Source of the DNA: DASUCS01 sp036275935
GTDB lineage: Bacteria > Actinomycetota > Acidimicrobiia > Acidimicrobiales > JACDCH01
NCBI GenBank assembly: GCA_036275935.1
Contig: DASUCS010000293.1
Location: forward strand, 1-11,790
Direction of reading: 5' to 3'
Length of the DNA: 11,790 nt
Every line of letters begins with the position of its first letter. Position 1 is the stretch's first letter. A model generated the notes under the pieces. That model was not told the DNA's origin and ran no database searches. It saw only the letters and a program-made list of their open reading frames with translations. Of the stretch, positions 5,881 to 11,790 are shown in pieces. The translations under genes were made by a program, and so were the position numbers.

Positions 5881-7143
5881 TCACGACAGAGCCTGCGCGA
5901 TCGTGTGCAGCGCGAGCCCCGCGGCGGCGCCGACAACGGTGCCGTTGATGCGAATGAACTGAAGGTCGGGCCCGAGCAAGAGCTCGAGGCGGCGAGCGGT
6001 CTCTTCACCGTCCCATCGAGCGATCGTGCTCGTGACCAGCGCCGCGATCTCGCCGTCGAAGCGCTCGGCGACGTAGCGCACTGCGGTCACCGCACCGTCG
6101 TCGACCATGGCCTGGAGCCCGGGATCGTCTCGCAGTCGCGCGCCTGCCGACGCAATCGCGTCGGTGAGCCGTCGTCGCAGCTCCGAGTTCGGATCGCCCG
6201 CGGACGCGCGCAGCTGGGCCTTCACCTCCGTCCATGCGCCCGCTACCCATCCCCGTAGCTCCTGTTGGTTGAGCAAGTCGTGCTTCAGCTGCTCGCCGCG
6301 GGCACGCAGATCTGGCGAGGTCTCCAGGTCGTTGATGAACGACGTGATGCGCTCGTCGAGCGCCTGGCGCATCCCGTGTTGATGGTCCTCGGTCATGTCG
6401 CGGAGCACGGCCTCGGCACCGTCGAGCAGACGGTCGAAGATGCGATCCTCGACCGCACCCGGCAGCCACCACGGAGACGTCGCCTCGAATCGGTGCTTGA
6501 GGTCGTCCTTGTTCTCGTCGAGCACGCGCTGCAGCCCGCGCAACGCCGAGTCGATGAGCTGTTCGTGCCGACCGTCGGCAGTGAGTGTGCGCAGCGTGCG
6601 GCCGGCGAGCGGCGCGAGCTCGACGCGGTCGATCTGTTCGCGCACGACGGCTTCGAGCGTGGTGTGCACGTCCTCGTCGTTGACGAGGTCCGCGACGGCA
6701 ACGGCGCCGTCAGCGATGTGTGCGGAGAGACGTTCCGCGTTGCCGGGCGAGCAGAGCCATGCGGCGAGCCGGGTCGACACGTTGGCGGCGCGGACGCGGG
6801 CCACGATCGTCTCGGGCGTGAGGAAGCTGTCCTGGATGAAGTCGCCGAGCGTCTCGCCGAACTGATCCTTGCGCTCGGGGATGATCGCGGTGTGGGGGAT
6901 CGGCACGCCGAGCGGATGGCGGAACAGAGCGGTCACCGCGAACCAGTCCGCGAGGCCGCCGACCATCGATGCCTCGGCCGTGGCCTGGACGTAGCCCAGC
7001 CAGCCGTGCGCACCGATCACGGTCACGACGACGAACACCGCTGTCGCCGCCGCCAGCAGCGCGCCGGCGGCGCGGCGCGTCACGACGAGTCGCCGGCGAC
7101 GGACCTCCTCCGATTTGAGGCGGGGCAGGGACGCAATCGCCAT
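5881..7143 (-). CDS. DUF445 family membrane protein (YjiN-like)
   Basis: The 420-residue product matches DUF445 proteins, which are membrane-anchored and of unknown biochemical role. Diagnostic near the N-terminus is the stretch at about 61-91 that contains GGLADWFAVTALFRHPLG and then IPHTAIIPERKDQFGETLG. A membrane helix lies at about 25-47, and a second, glycine/alanine-rich one ends the protein (about 396-418). Between them is a long, mostly helical, charged region (about 100-390) that probably forms an extended soluble domain. The start ATG at 7143 has a purine-rich AAAGGGGC just before it, very close to the start. It is the last gene of the proposed operon, 16 bp after the GYD-domain gene. 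It ends immediately against the hsp20 stop, leaving no room for a separate terminator. Confidence 0.9.
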   Translation of the reverse strand: MAIASLPRLKSEEVRRRRLVVTRRAAGALLAAATAVFVVVTVIGAHGWLGYVQATAEASMVGGLADWFAVTALFRHPLGVPIPHTAIIPERKDQFGETLGDFIQDSFLTPETIVARVRAANVSTRLAAWLCSPGNAERLSAHIADGAVAVADLVNDEDVHTTLEAVVREQIDRVELAPLAGRTLRTLTADGRHEQLIDSALRGLQRVLDENKDDLKHRFEATSPWWLPGAVEDRIFDRLLDGAEAVLRDMTEDHQHGMRQALDERITSFINDLETSPDLRARGEQLKHDLLNQQELRGWVAGAWTEVKAQLRASAGDPNSELRRRLTDAIASAGARLRDDPGLQAMVDDGAVTAVRYVAERFDGEIAALVTSTIARWDGEETARRLELLLGPDLQFIRINGTVVGAAAGLALHTIAQALS

Positions 7144-7159
7144 GCCCCTTTGTTAGTGG

Positions 7160-7480
7160 TTACGAGCCGGGCGGCTTGTACTTCACGTCCTTGCCGACCG
7201 CGGCGTCGACCTCATCCGTGGTGAGCAGCACGACCGTCTTCACCGACGCGCCACCGGCAGCGCTGACCGTCAGTGCGAGCGCGGCGGCCGCTTCGTTGTT
7301 CGGCATGTCGGCGATGCAGAACACGTCCGTCCCGCCGAAGGCGAAGTAGAACGCGTCGAGTTTGCCGCCGACGCTCTTGGCGGCCGCAGACGCTGCGGCT
7401 TTGCGGGCCGAACCGCCCTTGGCGACCACCCCCTGCAAACCGTCCAGCGTGTAGTTGACCTCGAGTAGGTACTTCGGCAT
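7160..7480 (-). CDS. GYD domain-containing protein
   Basis: The 106-residue product looks like the GYD family, small single-domain proteins of unknown function with a ferredoxin-like, dimeric alpha/beta-barrel-like fold expected. Family features are the start MPKYLLEVNYTLDGLQGV, the helix KGGSARKAAASAAAKSVGG, and the AFYFAFGGTDVFCIADMP segment (about 43-60). The family-naming G-Y-D is not literal here, the aligned segment reading FGGTDV. The LLTTDEVDAAV segment and ending KYKPPGS are also typical as I recall the family. The ATG at 7480 has a good ribosome binding site, AGGGAGGG at 7488-7495, 7 nt upstream. It sits between the amidohydrolase (17-bp gap) and DUF445 genes (16-bp gap), so co-transcription is likely. 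Confidence 0.85.
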   Translation of the reverse strand: MPKYLLEVNYTLDGLQGVVAKGGSARKAAASAAAKSVGGKLDAFYFAFGGTDVFCIADMPNNEAAAALALTVSAAGGASVKTVVLLTTDEVDAAVGKDVKYKPPGS

Positions 7481-7487
7481 CGCCTTG

Positions 7488-7495
7488 CCCTCCCT
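7488..7495 (-). promoter_or_regulatory. Ribosome binding site of the GYD-domain gene
   Basis: AGGGAGGG on the minus strand lies 7 nt before the ATG at 7480, inside the 17-bp gap after the amidohydrolase stop. It is the clearest Shine-Dalgarno sequence in the window and fixes this start. It contrasts with the leaderless-looking starts of genes that have their own promoters. Confidence 0.75.
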
Positions 7496-7497
7496 GG

Positions 7498-8631
7498 TTA
7501 CCGCCCCAGCAGGACCGCGATGTTGTCAGAGAAGAGTCCGGGCTGCTCGGCCGGATCGCATCCGGCGCGCTGGTAGTCGCTGAGCGGCGCGGCGGTGCCC
7601 TCCGAGTGCGGGAAGTCGCTGCAACACATGAACACGTCGCCGGTCTTGCGTGTCAGTCGCGCCGGATCCTCGTAGGCGAACGACGACACCCGCACATGGT
7701 CGAGCAGGTACTCGCTCGGCCGCTTGGACAACGTGACGTCCGTGCCGTTGAGCCTGCTGGTGAAGTCGAGCGAGCCGTCGAGCATCAAGAGGAATTGCGG
7801 TACCCAGATGGAGCTGAGCTCCACGACGCCGACTCGAAGCTGCGGGTGACGGTCGAACACGCCGTTGAGGATCATGTCGCTCAACGCGATCGCTGGCGGG
7901 ACCCAGATGAACGCCGATTCGATGGTAGGGACGAACGAGTCCTCGTCCGGTGGGTACCAGCAGTCGTCGAACATGCGCGGCTGGTCGGCGACATGGAAGA
8001 CGGGTGTGACGCCGTGCTCGACGAACGCCGACCACAGCACCTCGTGATCGGGGTGGCTCATCGGCCGTCCGTCGACCGGAGCCGGGGCGATCATCGCCAT
8101 GCGCACACCGGCACGTTCGAGCTCGGCGAGCTGGGCGGTCGCCCACGCTCGATCGCGCAACGTGAGGTGTGCGACCGGATGGAGCCGTCCACCGGACTCG
8201 CTCACGATCGACGCACACCAACGGTTCCACGCGGTCATGTTCGCGGTGAGCGCTGGCAACGACGACGACAGGCGACGTTCCCACAGGAGTCCGAAGTTCG
8301 GGAAGCACACCGCCTCGTCGAGACCGACCTCGTCGAGCCACTGCACGCGGGCCGCGGGGCTCCAGTACGCATCCGGCAAGGCCTCGTCGTACACGTAGGA
8401 CGAACGGCGTCCGCTGCGCAGGTTGCGGCGGTGGTCACCGTTGCTGTTCACGTTGCCGGGCAAGTGCACATCGGCGAGCTCGAGGCGTTCGCCGCGCCAC
8501 GTCACCCACGTGAACCCTCGTTCGTCGTCGACGAGCTCCAGCGCGTCGTCGACTGACGAGGGATCGATGTGTTCGGCCCACATCCCCCGTGGTTCGTACA
8601 GATGTTGATCGCTGTCGATGACCCCAGGCAT
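7498..8631 (-). CDS. Metal-dependent amidohydrolase (amidohydrolase_2 / ACMSD-like family)
   Basis: The 377-residue product resembles amidohydrolase-2 TIM-barrel proteins, which hydrolyse or decarboxylate small cyclic or aromatic acids using a divalent metal. Likely metal and catalytic positions are DSDQH at 6-10, where the Asp-x-His replaces the common H-x-H. Others are His213 in VFHVADQ and the C-terminal CSDFPHSEG (337-345, Asp339), close to the SDYPHPEG form of the family. The segment HPQLRVGVVELSSIWVP (262-278) is also typical. The ATG at 8631 is chosen because the barrel's first strand (GVIDSDQH) follows at once; an upstream GTG-type extension to 8712 would overlap the methyltransferase gene. 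It starts 19 bp after the methyltransferase stop, so both are probably co-transcribed. The substrate cannot be read from the sequence. Confidence 0.88.
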   Translation of the reverse strand: MPGVIDSDQHLYEPRGMWAEHIDPSSVDDALELVDDERGFTWVTWRGERLELADVHLPGNVNSNGDHRRNLRSGRRSSYVYDEALPDAYWSPAARVQWLDEVGLDEAVCFPNFGLLWERRLSSSLPALTANMTAWNRWCASIVSESGGRLHPVAHLTLRDRAWATAQLAELERAGVRMAMIAPAPVDGRPMSHPDHEVLWSAFVEHGVTPVFHVADQPRMFDDCWYPPDEDSFVPTIESAFIWVPPAIALSDMILNGVFDRHPQLRVGVVELSSIWVPQFLLMLDGSLDFTSRLNGTDVTLSKRPSEYLLDHVRVSSFAYEDPARLTRKTGDVFMCCSDFPHSEGTAAPLSDYQRAGCDPAEQPGLFSDNIAVLLGR

Positions 8632-8650
8632 GGCCTGGAGTCTCGTCCCG

Positions 8651-9469
8651 TCAGGGAGCGAATGCCAGGAGATCGAGGCGTACGAACCCGAGGTCGTAGG
8701 TCCCGTCGGCACGACGCAGTTCGTCGACGCGCGCCTCGACTTCGCCGCGGAACGGTGCCCTGAGCTCGGGTGCGAGGTCGACCTCGTACGCCTGCACCGC
8801 TTGACTCATCAACCAGCCGAGCACCGCCGCACGATCGAACGATCGCCGCTGCGCGACCGTGTGCACGAACCCCGCATCGACCGTGAAGCCGCAGTCGATC
8901 AAGAGGTCGAGATAGGCACCGGCGTGCACGAAGGTCCACGGCGCGCTCGGTGCGGAGGCACCAGCGACCGACTCGGCGACGGCATCGAGGAACTGCACCA
9001 CCTCGCGAACGTTGTCGCCACCGCCGCATTCGACGCGCAGCGCGCCACCGGGGCGCAGCACCTCACGACACTGGCGCAGGATCGCCGGATGATCCGGCCA
9101 CGGCACCCAGTGCAGCACCGACTGACTGAAGATGACGTCGAACGGCCCCTCGACTGCGTGAGCGAGTCTCTGCGCGGGTGCCTCGACGAAGGACTGGTTT
9201 GCCCGTGCTCGGGCGCGGGCCTCGGCCAGCAGACTCGGCTGCGGCTCGAGACCGACGACGTGCCCGTCGGGGACCAGTCCTGCGACCGTCGCAGTGAGAT
9301 CGCCGGCGCCGCAGCCGATGTCGAGGACCCGATCGGCGGGCCGCACCGGGAGGCTGGAGAGGAACCGATCGTCGTAGCGCCGATGGTGCCCGGTATTGGC
9401 CGCGTAGGCCTGGCCGTCCCACTGGGGCAGCCAGGGCTGTCCCATAGTATGAGATTGCTGTCCCGACAT
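8651..9469 (-). CDS. Class I SAM-dependent methyltransferase
   Basis: The 272-residue product is a small-molecule-type methyltransferase that uses S-adenosylmethionine. Motif I, VLDIGCGAGDLT, is at 48-59. The acidic residue at the end of strand beta-2 is Glu75 in VVGLEPQPS. Motif II-like FDVIFSQSVLHWVPWPDHP is at 110-128 and the post-motif LRPGGALRVE at 138-147. The overall plan resembles trans-aconitate and ubiquinone-type methyltransferases; the substrate is unknown. Two starts are possible, ATG at 9469 and ATG at 9445. The first is chosen because a TACTCT -10 box ends exactly 6 nt upstream, at leaderless spacing. It is the promoter-proximal gene of the four-gene run. The frame stays open far upstream of 9469, but that region is occupied by the divergent exported-protein gene. 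Confidence 0.9.
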   Translation of the reverse strand: MSGQQSHTMGQPWLPQWDGQAYAANTGHHRRYDDRFLSSLPVRPADRVLDIGCGAGDLTATVAGLVPDGHVVGLEPQPSLLAEARARARANQSFVEAPAQRLAHAVEGPFDVIFSQSVLHWVPWPDHPAILRQCREVLRPGGALRVECGGGDNVREVVQFLDAVAESVAGASAPSAPWTFVHAGAYLDLLIDCGFTVDAGFVHTVAQRRSFDRAAVLGWLMSQAVQAYEVDLAPELRAPFRGEVEARVDELRRADGTYDLGFVRLDLLAFAP

Positions 9470-9475
9470 ACGGAC

Positions 9476-9481
9476 AGAGTA
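9476..9481 (-). promoter_or_regulatory. Candidate -10 box of the methyltransferase operon (leaderless)
   Basis: On the minus strand TACTCT fits TANNNT and ends 6 nt before the ATG at 9469. The transcript would begin at the start codon. An inverted repeat at 9511-9534 lies 30-53 bp upstream of this box, a position suited to an operator or activator site. No good -35 box is visible. Confidence 0.5.
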
Positions 9482-9510
9482 CCAACCATCACTCCGAACG
9501 ACCGCGTCAT

Positions 9511-9534
9511 TTGTCGCTAACAAACGAGCGACAA
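9511..9534. promoter_or_regulatory. Inverted repeat in the divergent promoter region, candidate operator
   Basis: TTGTCGCT and AGCGACAA form a perfect 8-bp inverted repeat with an 8-nt A-rich spacer (9519-9526). It lies in the 75-bp region between the divergent methyltransferase and exported-protein genes. It ends 10 bp before the exported-protein start codon, so a bound dimer would probably block that promoter. It could also act on the divergent operon. As a binding site it fits a dimeric regulator; no regulator gene is in the window. As RNA it could only form a weak hairpin. Confidence 0.5.
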
Positions 9535-9544
9535 TGTGGGGGTC

Positions 9545-10153
9545 ATGAAGAAGGTCATTGCAGCAGTCAGCATCATCACCGCTCTGGGGGCAGGCGCGTT
9601 CCTGCTGAACGCCGTGCTCCCCGCCGGCGCGTCGAACAGCTCGGTCTTCCAGACGAGCTCGAGCTCGTCTGATCCGGGCTCGCCGAAGTGCATGGGTCCA
9701 AGAGCGAGGTTCAAGGATGTCCTCGACGGGCTGGTGCAGAACGGCACGATCTCCCAGGACCAAGAGGACAAGATCGTCCAGGCGTTCAAGGACGCGAAGC
9801 CCAATGCGAAGCCCGACGCGCAGCCCGGCAAGGGCCCACTCGGTCGTCGGGGCCGTGGTGGCCCGGCGGCTCGCATCCTCGACGGCATGGTCGACGTTGC
9901 CGCCAACAAGATCGGCGTGCAGCCGTCTGATCTCACCACCGCGCTGAAGGACGGCAAGTCGGTCGCCGACGTCGCCAAGGACCACGACGTCGACCCGCAG
10001 ACGGTCGTGCAGGCCATCGTCGACGCAGGTACCAACAAGGTCGACGAGGCCGTCAACAACGGCAAGCTCACGACGACGCAGGGCGACAAGATCAAGTCGC
10101 ATCTTTCCGACGCCGCCTCGAAGTTCGTGAACCACACCCGACCCAGCTGCTAA
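9545..10153 (+). CDS. Exported protein of unknown function with LTxxQ-type helical repeats
   Basis: The 202-residue product starts with a clear signal peptide: MKK, a hydrophobic core at about 4-26, and a small-residue cleavage region PAGAS near 26-30. A Ser-rich stretch follows (32-43), then a helical unit with DGLVQNGTISQDQEDKIVQAF (61-81). A Lys/Pro linker (84-99) and a Gly/Arg patch (100-106) come next. A second unit (about 107-196) contains DGKSVADVAKDHDVDPQTVV (136-155) and GKLTTTQGDKI (173-183). The repeated idea, 'G-x-(I/L)-(S/T)-x-x-Q', resembles exported actinobacterial proteins of unknown role; I do not assign a function. There are two cysteines, near residue 49 and at the extreme C-terminus. 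The ATG at 9545 has GGGGG just upstream; a GTG at 9536 would add only three residues. The GNAT gene follows after 9 bp. Confidence 0.85.
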   Translation: MKKVIAAVSIITALGAGAFLLNAVLPAGASNSSVFQTSSSSSDPGSPKCMGPRARFKDVLDGLVQNGTISQDQEDKIVQAFKDAKPNAKPDAQPGKGPLGRRGRGGPAARILDGMVDVAANKIGVQPSDLTTALKDGKSVADVAKDHDVDPQTVVQAIVDAGTNKVDEAVNNGKLTTTQGDKIKSHLSDAASKFVNHTRPSC

Positions 10154-10162
10154 CAAGCCGGG

Positions 10163-10822
10163 GTGGTCGCTGACGGCCATCCGCTGCTCGAGATCCTGAC
10201 GGAGGCCGCCCGCGGGCGGCCTCCTGTCGCGGACGGGGGCTTGACCGTGTTGCACGCGCTTGCGGACGGCCGTCACTGCGTCGTCGCCTTCACGGCGCAT
10301 CACGTCATCGCCGCCGACATCGACGAAGACACGGTTCGGCAGCGGCTCGATCCCAGCGACCTGAGCCAACCGCTCGGGGCGCACTTCCTGATGTTCCTGG
10401 CCGGCTGGGTCGGCGCGAGCCCGGGGCCGATCGACATGGTGATGGCGGCTCCGCCCACCGAGTTGGCGGATGACTCGCTCGAGCTGTGGCGACGTGACGA
10501 TCTCGCGGATCACCCGCGGGTGCGACGGGCCGGAAGGTACCGACCGGAGATCGCGGTGTACGCCGAACGGCAACACGGTGAGCCCGACGGCGTGCTCATC
10601 TTGGGACGCGGGGTCGCCGGGCGCATGGAGATGGCGTATGAGGTCGCTGCATCCGCTCGAGGTCACGGCCTCGGACGACGACTGGCCGGTGCGGCGTCGA
10701 CGCTGGTGCGCGACGAGCCGGTGTTCGCGCAGGTGTCACCCGGCAACGTCGCGTCGGTTCGAGCGTGCCTCGCCGCCGGCTACCGCCCGTTGGCGAGCGA
10801 AGTCCTCTTCACCGCTCACTGA
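10163..10822 (+). CDS. GNAT family N-acetyltransferase
   Basis: The 219-residue product probably transfers an acetyl group from acetyl-CoA to an unknown amine. The C-terminal half (about 125-215) carries the GNAT features: the acetyl-CoA pyrophosphate-binding loop R-G-H-G-L-G at 166-171 followed by RRLAGAAS, and a later VSPGNVASVRACLAAGYRPL (191-210), like motif B with its Asn and the Gly-Tyr turn. The N-terminal half (1-110) is not GNAT-like. It contains HPLLEILTEAARGRPPVADG and VVAFTAHHVIAADID, which look like a conserved partner region rather than random sequence. The start is GTG at 10163, 9 bp after the exported-protein stop, so translation may be coupled. A perfect 24-bp palindrome lies in codons 13-21. 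The stop is 31 bp from that of the convergent glnE. Confidence 0.82.
   Translation: MVADGHPLLEILTEAARGRPPVADGGLTVLHALADGRHCVVAFTAHHVIAADIDEDTVRQRLDPSDLSQPLGAHFLMFLAGWVGASPGPIDMVMAAPPTELADDSLELWRRDDLADHPRVRRAGRYRPEIAVYAERQHGEPDGVLILGRGVAGRMEMAYEVAASARGHGLGRRLAGAASTLVRDEPVFAQVSPGNVASVRACLAAGYRPLASEVLFTAH
10201..10224. repeat. Perfect 24-bp palindrome inside the 5' end of the GNAT gene
   Basis: GGAGGCCGCCCG is followed directly by its exact reverse complement CGGGCGGCCTCC. It lies 38 bp inside the GNAT coding sequence and 48 bp after the exported-protein stop. In RNA it could form a 10-bp all-G/C stem with a CGCG loop, which might slow ribosomes or polymerase. No T-run follows, so it is not a standard terminator. 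It encodes EAARGRPP, a plausible protein segment. Confidence 0.6.
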
Positions 10823-10853
10823 ACCGCGGATGACGCGCGCGTGGGCAATGGGG

Positions 10854-11790
10854 TCAGGGGTCGGTGCCGTAGAAGAGGCGTTCGAACACGCGACGGGCTC
10901 GGCGGGTGACGCGGCGGTAGTCGTCGCGGAGCTGGCGTGCCGTGGTCCCGAGTGAGACGGCGAGGCGTTCGAGCTCCTCGAGCTGCGGCGGCAACGTGTC
11001 GCCCGGCGCGCTGTTGACGAGGAACCAGCGGTTCCGCGTCCGCTCGCAGAACGTGTACGACGCAGTGAGGATCTCGTGGTCTTCCGTGGCGATCGCATCG
11101 GCCGCGAGCAACGCGTCGAGTGCCGCGAGCGTCGATGCACCGCGGATGCCGTGTTCGAGTTGGAGCAACTGCGTTGCGAACTCGACGTCCGAGAGGCTGC
11201 CACGACCGAGCTTCAGGTGATACGTGGCGTCGTCCTTCGCCGAGATGCGCTCGTTCTCGACGCGGGCCTTGATGCGCCGGATCTCGCGACGTTCGGTGTC
11301 CGACAGGCCGTCGCGCCATACGAACGCGTCGAGCACATCGTGGAATCGATCGACGACGGTGGCGTCTCCGACCACCGGGCGCGCCCGCACCATGGCCATG
11401 CGTTCCCATGGCTGTGCGTACTGCTCGTAGTAGCCCTTGTAGGCCTCGAGGCTGCGCGCCAGTGGGCCGTCCTTGCCCTCGGGTCGAAGGTCGGCGTCCA
11501 GGTCGTAGATGTGCGGTCGGTTGCCACCGACCGTGCGCAGCAATGTCGTGGCGACGCGCTCCGCCACCGCGAAGTCGTCGGCGGTCGAGCCGTCGTACAC
11601 GAACACGAGATCCAGATCGCTCGCGTACGACAGCTCTCCACCGCCGAAGCGACCCAGCGCGATGACCGCGAACGGCAGTGAGGGCTCGATCACGTTCACG
11701 GCTGCATCGAGTGCTGACTCCGCGAGATCGGTCAGCGCAGCGCCGACTGCGGCGAGGTCCAGGGCGCCCACGATGTCCGCACTCGCGATG
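10854..11790 (-). CDS. glnE: Glutamine synthetase adenylyltransferase GlnE, C-terminal domain (5'-truncated)
   Basis: GlnE adds or removes AMP on a tyrosine of glutamine synthetase, tuning nitrogen assimilation. The gene enters from the right edge; 311 residues plus a partial codon are visible of a protein that is usually about 950-1000 long. They cover the C-terminal adenylyltransferase domain. The nucleotidyltransferase signature is at visible residues 49-66: GGGELSYASDLDLVFVYD, with the metal-binding Asp58 and Asp60 of D-x-D. It is followed by YDLDADLRPEGKDGPLA (95-111), including the third expected acidic strand, and KLGRGSLSDVEFATQLLQLEHG, typical of GlnE. Removal activity would reside in the N-terminal half, outside the window. 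A GTG at 11771 is internal, not the start, because the frame is open to the edge and the family continues upstream. It converges on the GNAT gene; no clear terminator is seen in the 31-bp gap. Confidence 0.95.
   Translation of the reverse strand, partial: IASADIVGALDLAAVGAALTDLAESALDAAVNVIEPSLPFAVIALGRFGGGELSYASDLDLVFVYDGSTADDFAVAERVATTLLRTVGGNRPHIYDLDADLRPEGKDGPLARSLEAYKGYYEQYAQPWERMAMVRARPVVGDATVVDRFHDVLDAFVWRDGLSDTERREIRRIKARVENERISAKDDATYHLKLGRGSLSDVEFATQLLQLEHGIRGASTLAALDALLAADAIATEDHEILTASYTFCERTRNRWFLVNSAPGDTLPPQLEELERLAVSLGTTARQLRDDYRRVTRRARRVFERLFYGTDP

Noticed and set aside
9470..10666. Long open minus-strand frame upstream of the methyltransferase
   Set aside because: It lies antisense to the exported-protein and GNAT genes, which have a signal peptide and a GNAT motif. 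The methyltransferase fold begins after 9469, where a promoter-like box also sits.
10833..10842. ACGCGCGCGT palindrome between the GNAT and glnE stops
   Set aside because: It is a short alternating CG run without a loop or T-run, so it cannot be supported as a terminator.
1..11790. Mobile elements, CRISPR arrays, tRNA or rRNA genes, toxin-antitoxin or defence systems
   Set aside because: I looked for transposase or integrase motifs, spaced direct repeats and tRNA-like cloverleaves and saw none. The genes are ordinary chromosomal families, so no defence or mobile island is claimed.

Overview
The window looks like a chromosomal segment of a high-GC actinobacterium. It is about two thirds G+C by eye, with G/C-rich third codon positions. 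An Acidimicrobiia-like member (Ilumatobacter-type) is my best guess, from the gene mix, the actinobacterial-type GlnE and several starts that look leaderless. This placement is inference, not proof. I see no transposase, integrase, tRNA, CRISPR array or phage gene, so most of it reads as ordinary core and shell genome.

Layout. 1-432 (+) is the C-terminal half of an undecaprenyl-diphosphate phosphatase (UppP). It converges on a 633-residue class B-type penicillin-binding transpeptidase (442-2343, -); both act in cell-wall synthesis. An intergenic stretch of about 230 bp with a strong hairpin terminator follows. Next come a membrane-anchored GAF-GGDEF diguanylate cyclase (2576-3805, -) and an orphan NqrB/RnfD-type integral membrane protein (3910-5187, -). 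Divergent from the latter are a 97-residue protein of unknown function (5194-5487, +) and a small Hsp20 chaperone (5509-5880, +). The Hsp20 stop codon directly abuts the stop of a convergent four-gene minus-strand run: SAM methyltransferase (9469-8651), metal-dependent amidohydrolase (8631-7498), GYD-domain protein (7480-7160) and DUF445 membrane protein (7143-5881). Their gaps are only 16-19 bp, so they are probably one operon.

Divergent from that operon are an exported protein with LTxxQ-type repeats (9545-10153, +) and, 9 bp later, a GNAT acetyltransferase (10163-10822, +). The window ends in the C-terminal adenylyltransferase domain of GlnE (10854-11790, -, 5'-truncated), which controls glutamine synthetase.

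The most interesting signals are regulatory. Four start codons are preceded at 6-7 nt by a TANNNT -10 box, as in leaderless mRNAs. An 8+8 bp inverted repeat sits in the divergent promoter region at 9511-9534. A perfect 24-bp palindrome lies near the start of the GNAT gene. Two proteins also merit a closer look: the diguanylate cyclase, whose GAF domain carries a cluster of cysteines, and the RnfD-like protein, which stands alone and has an unusual soluble tail. I did not find convincing evidence of a wholly new multi-gene system.
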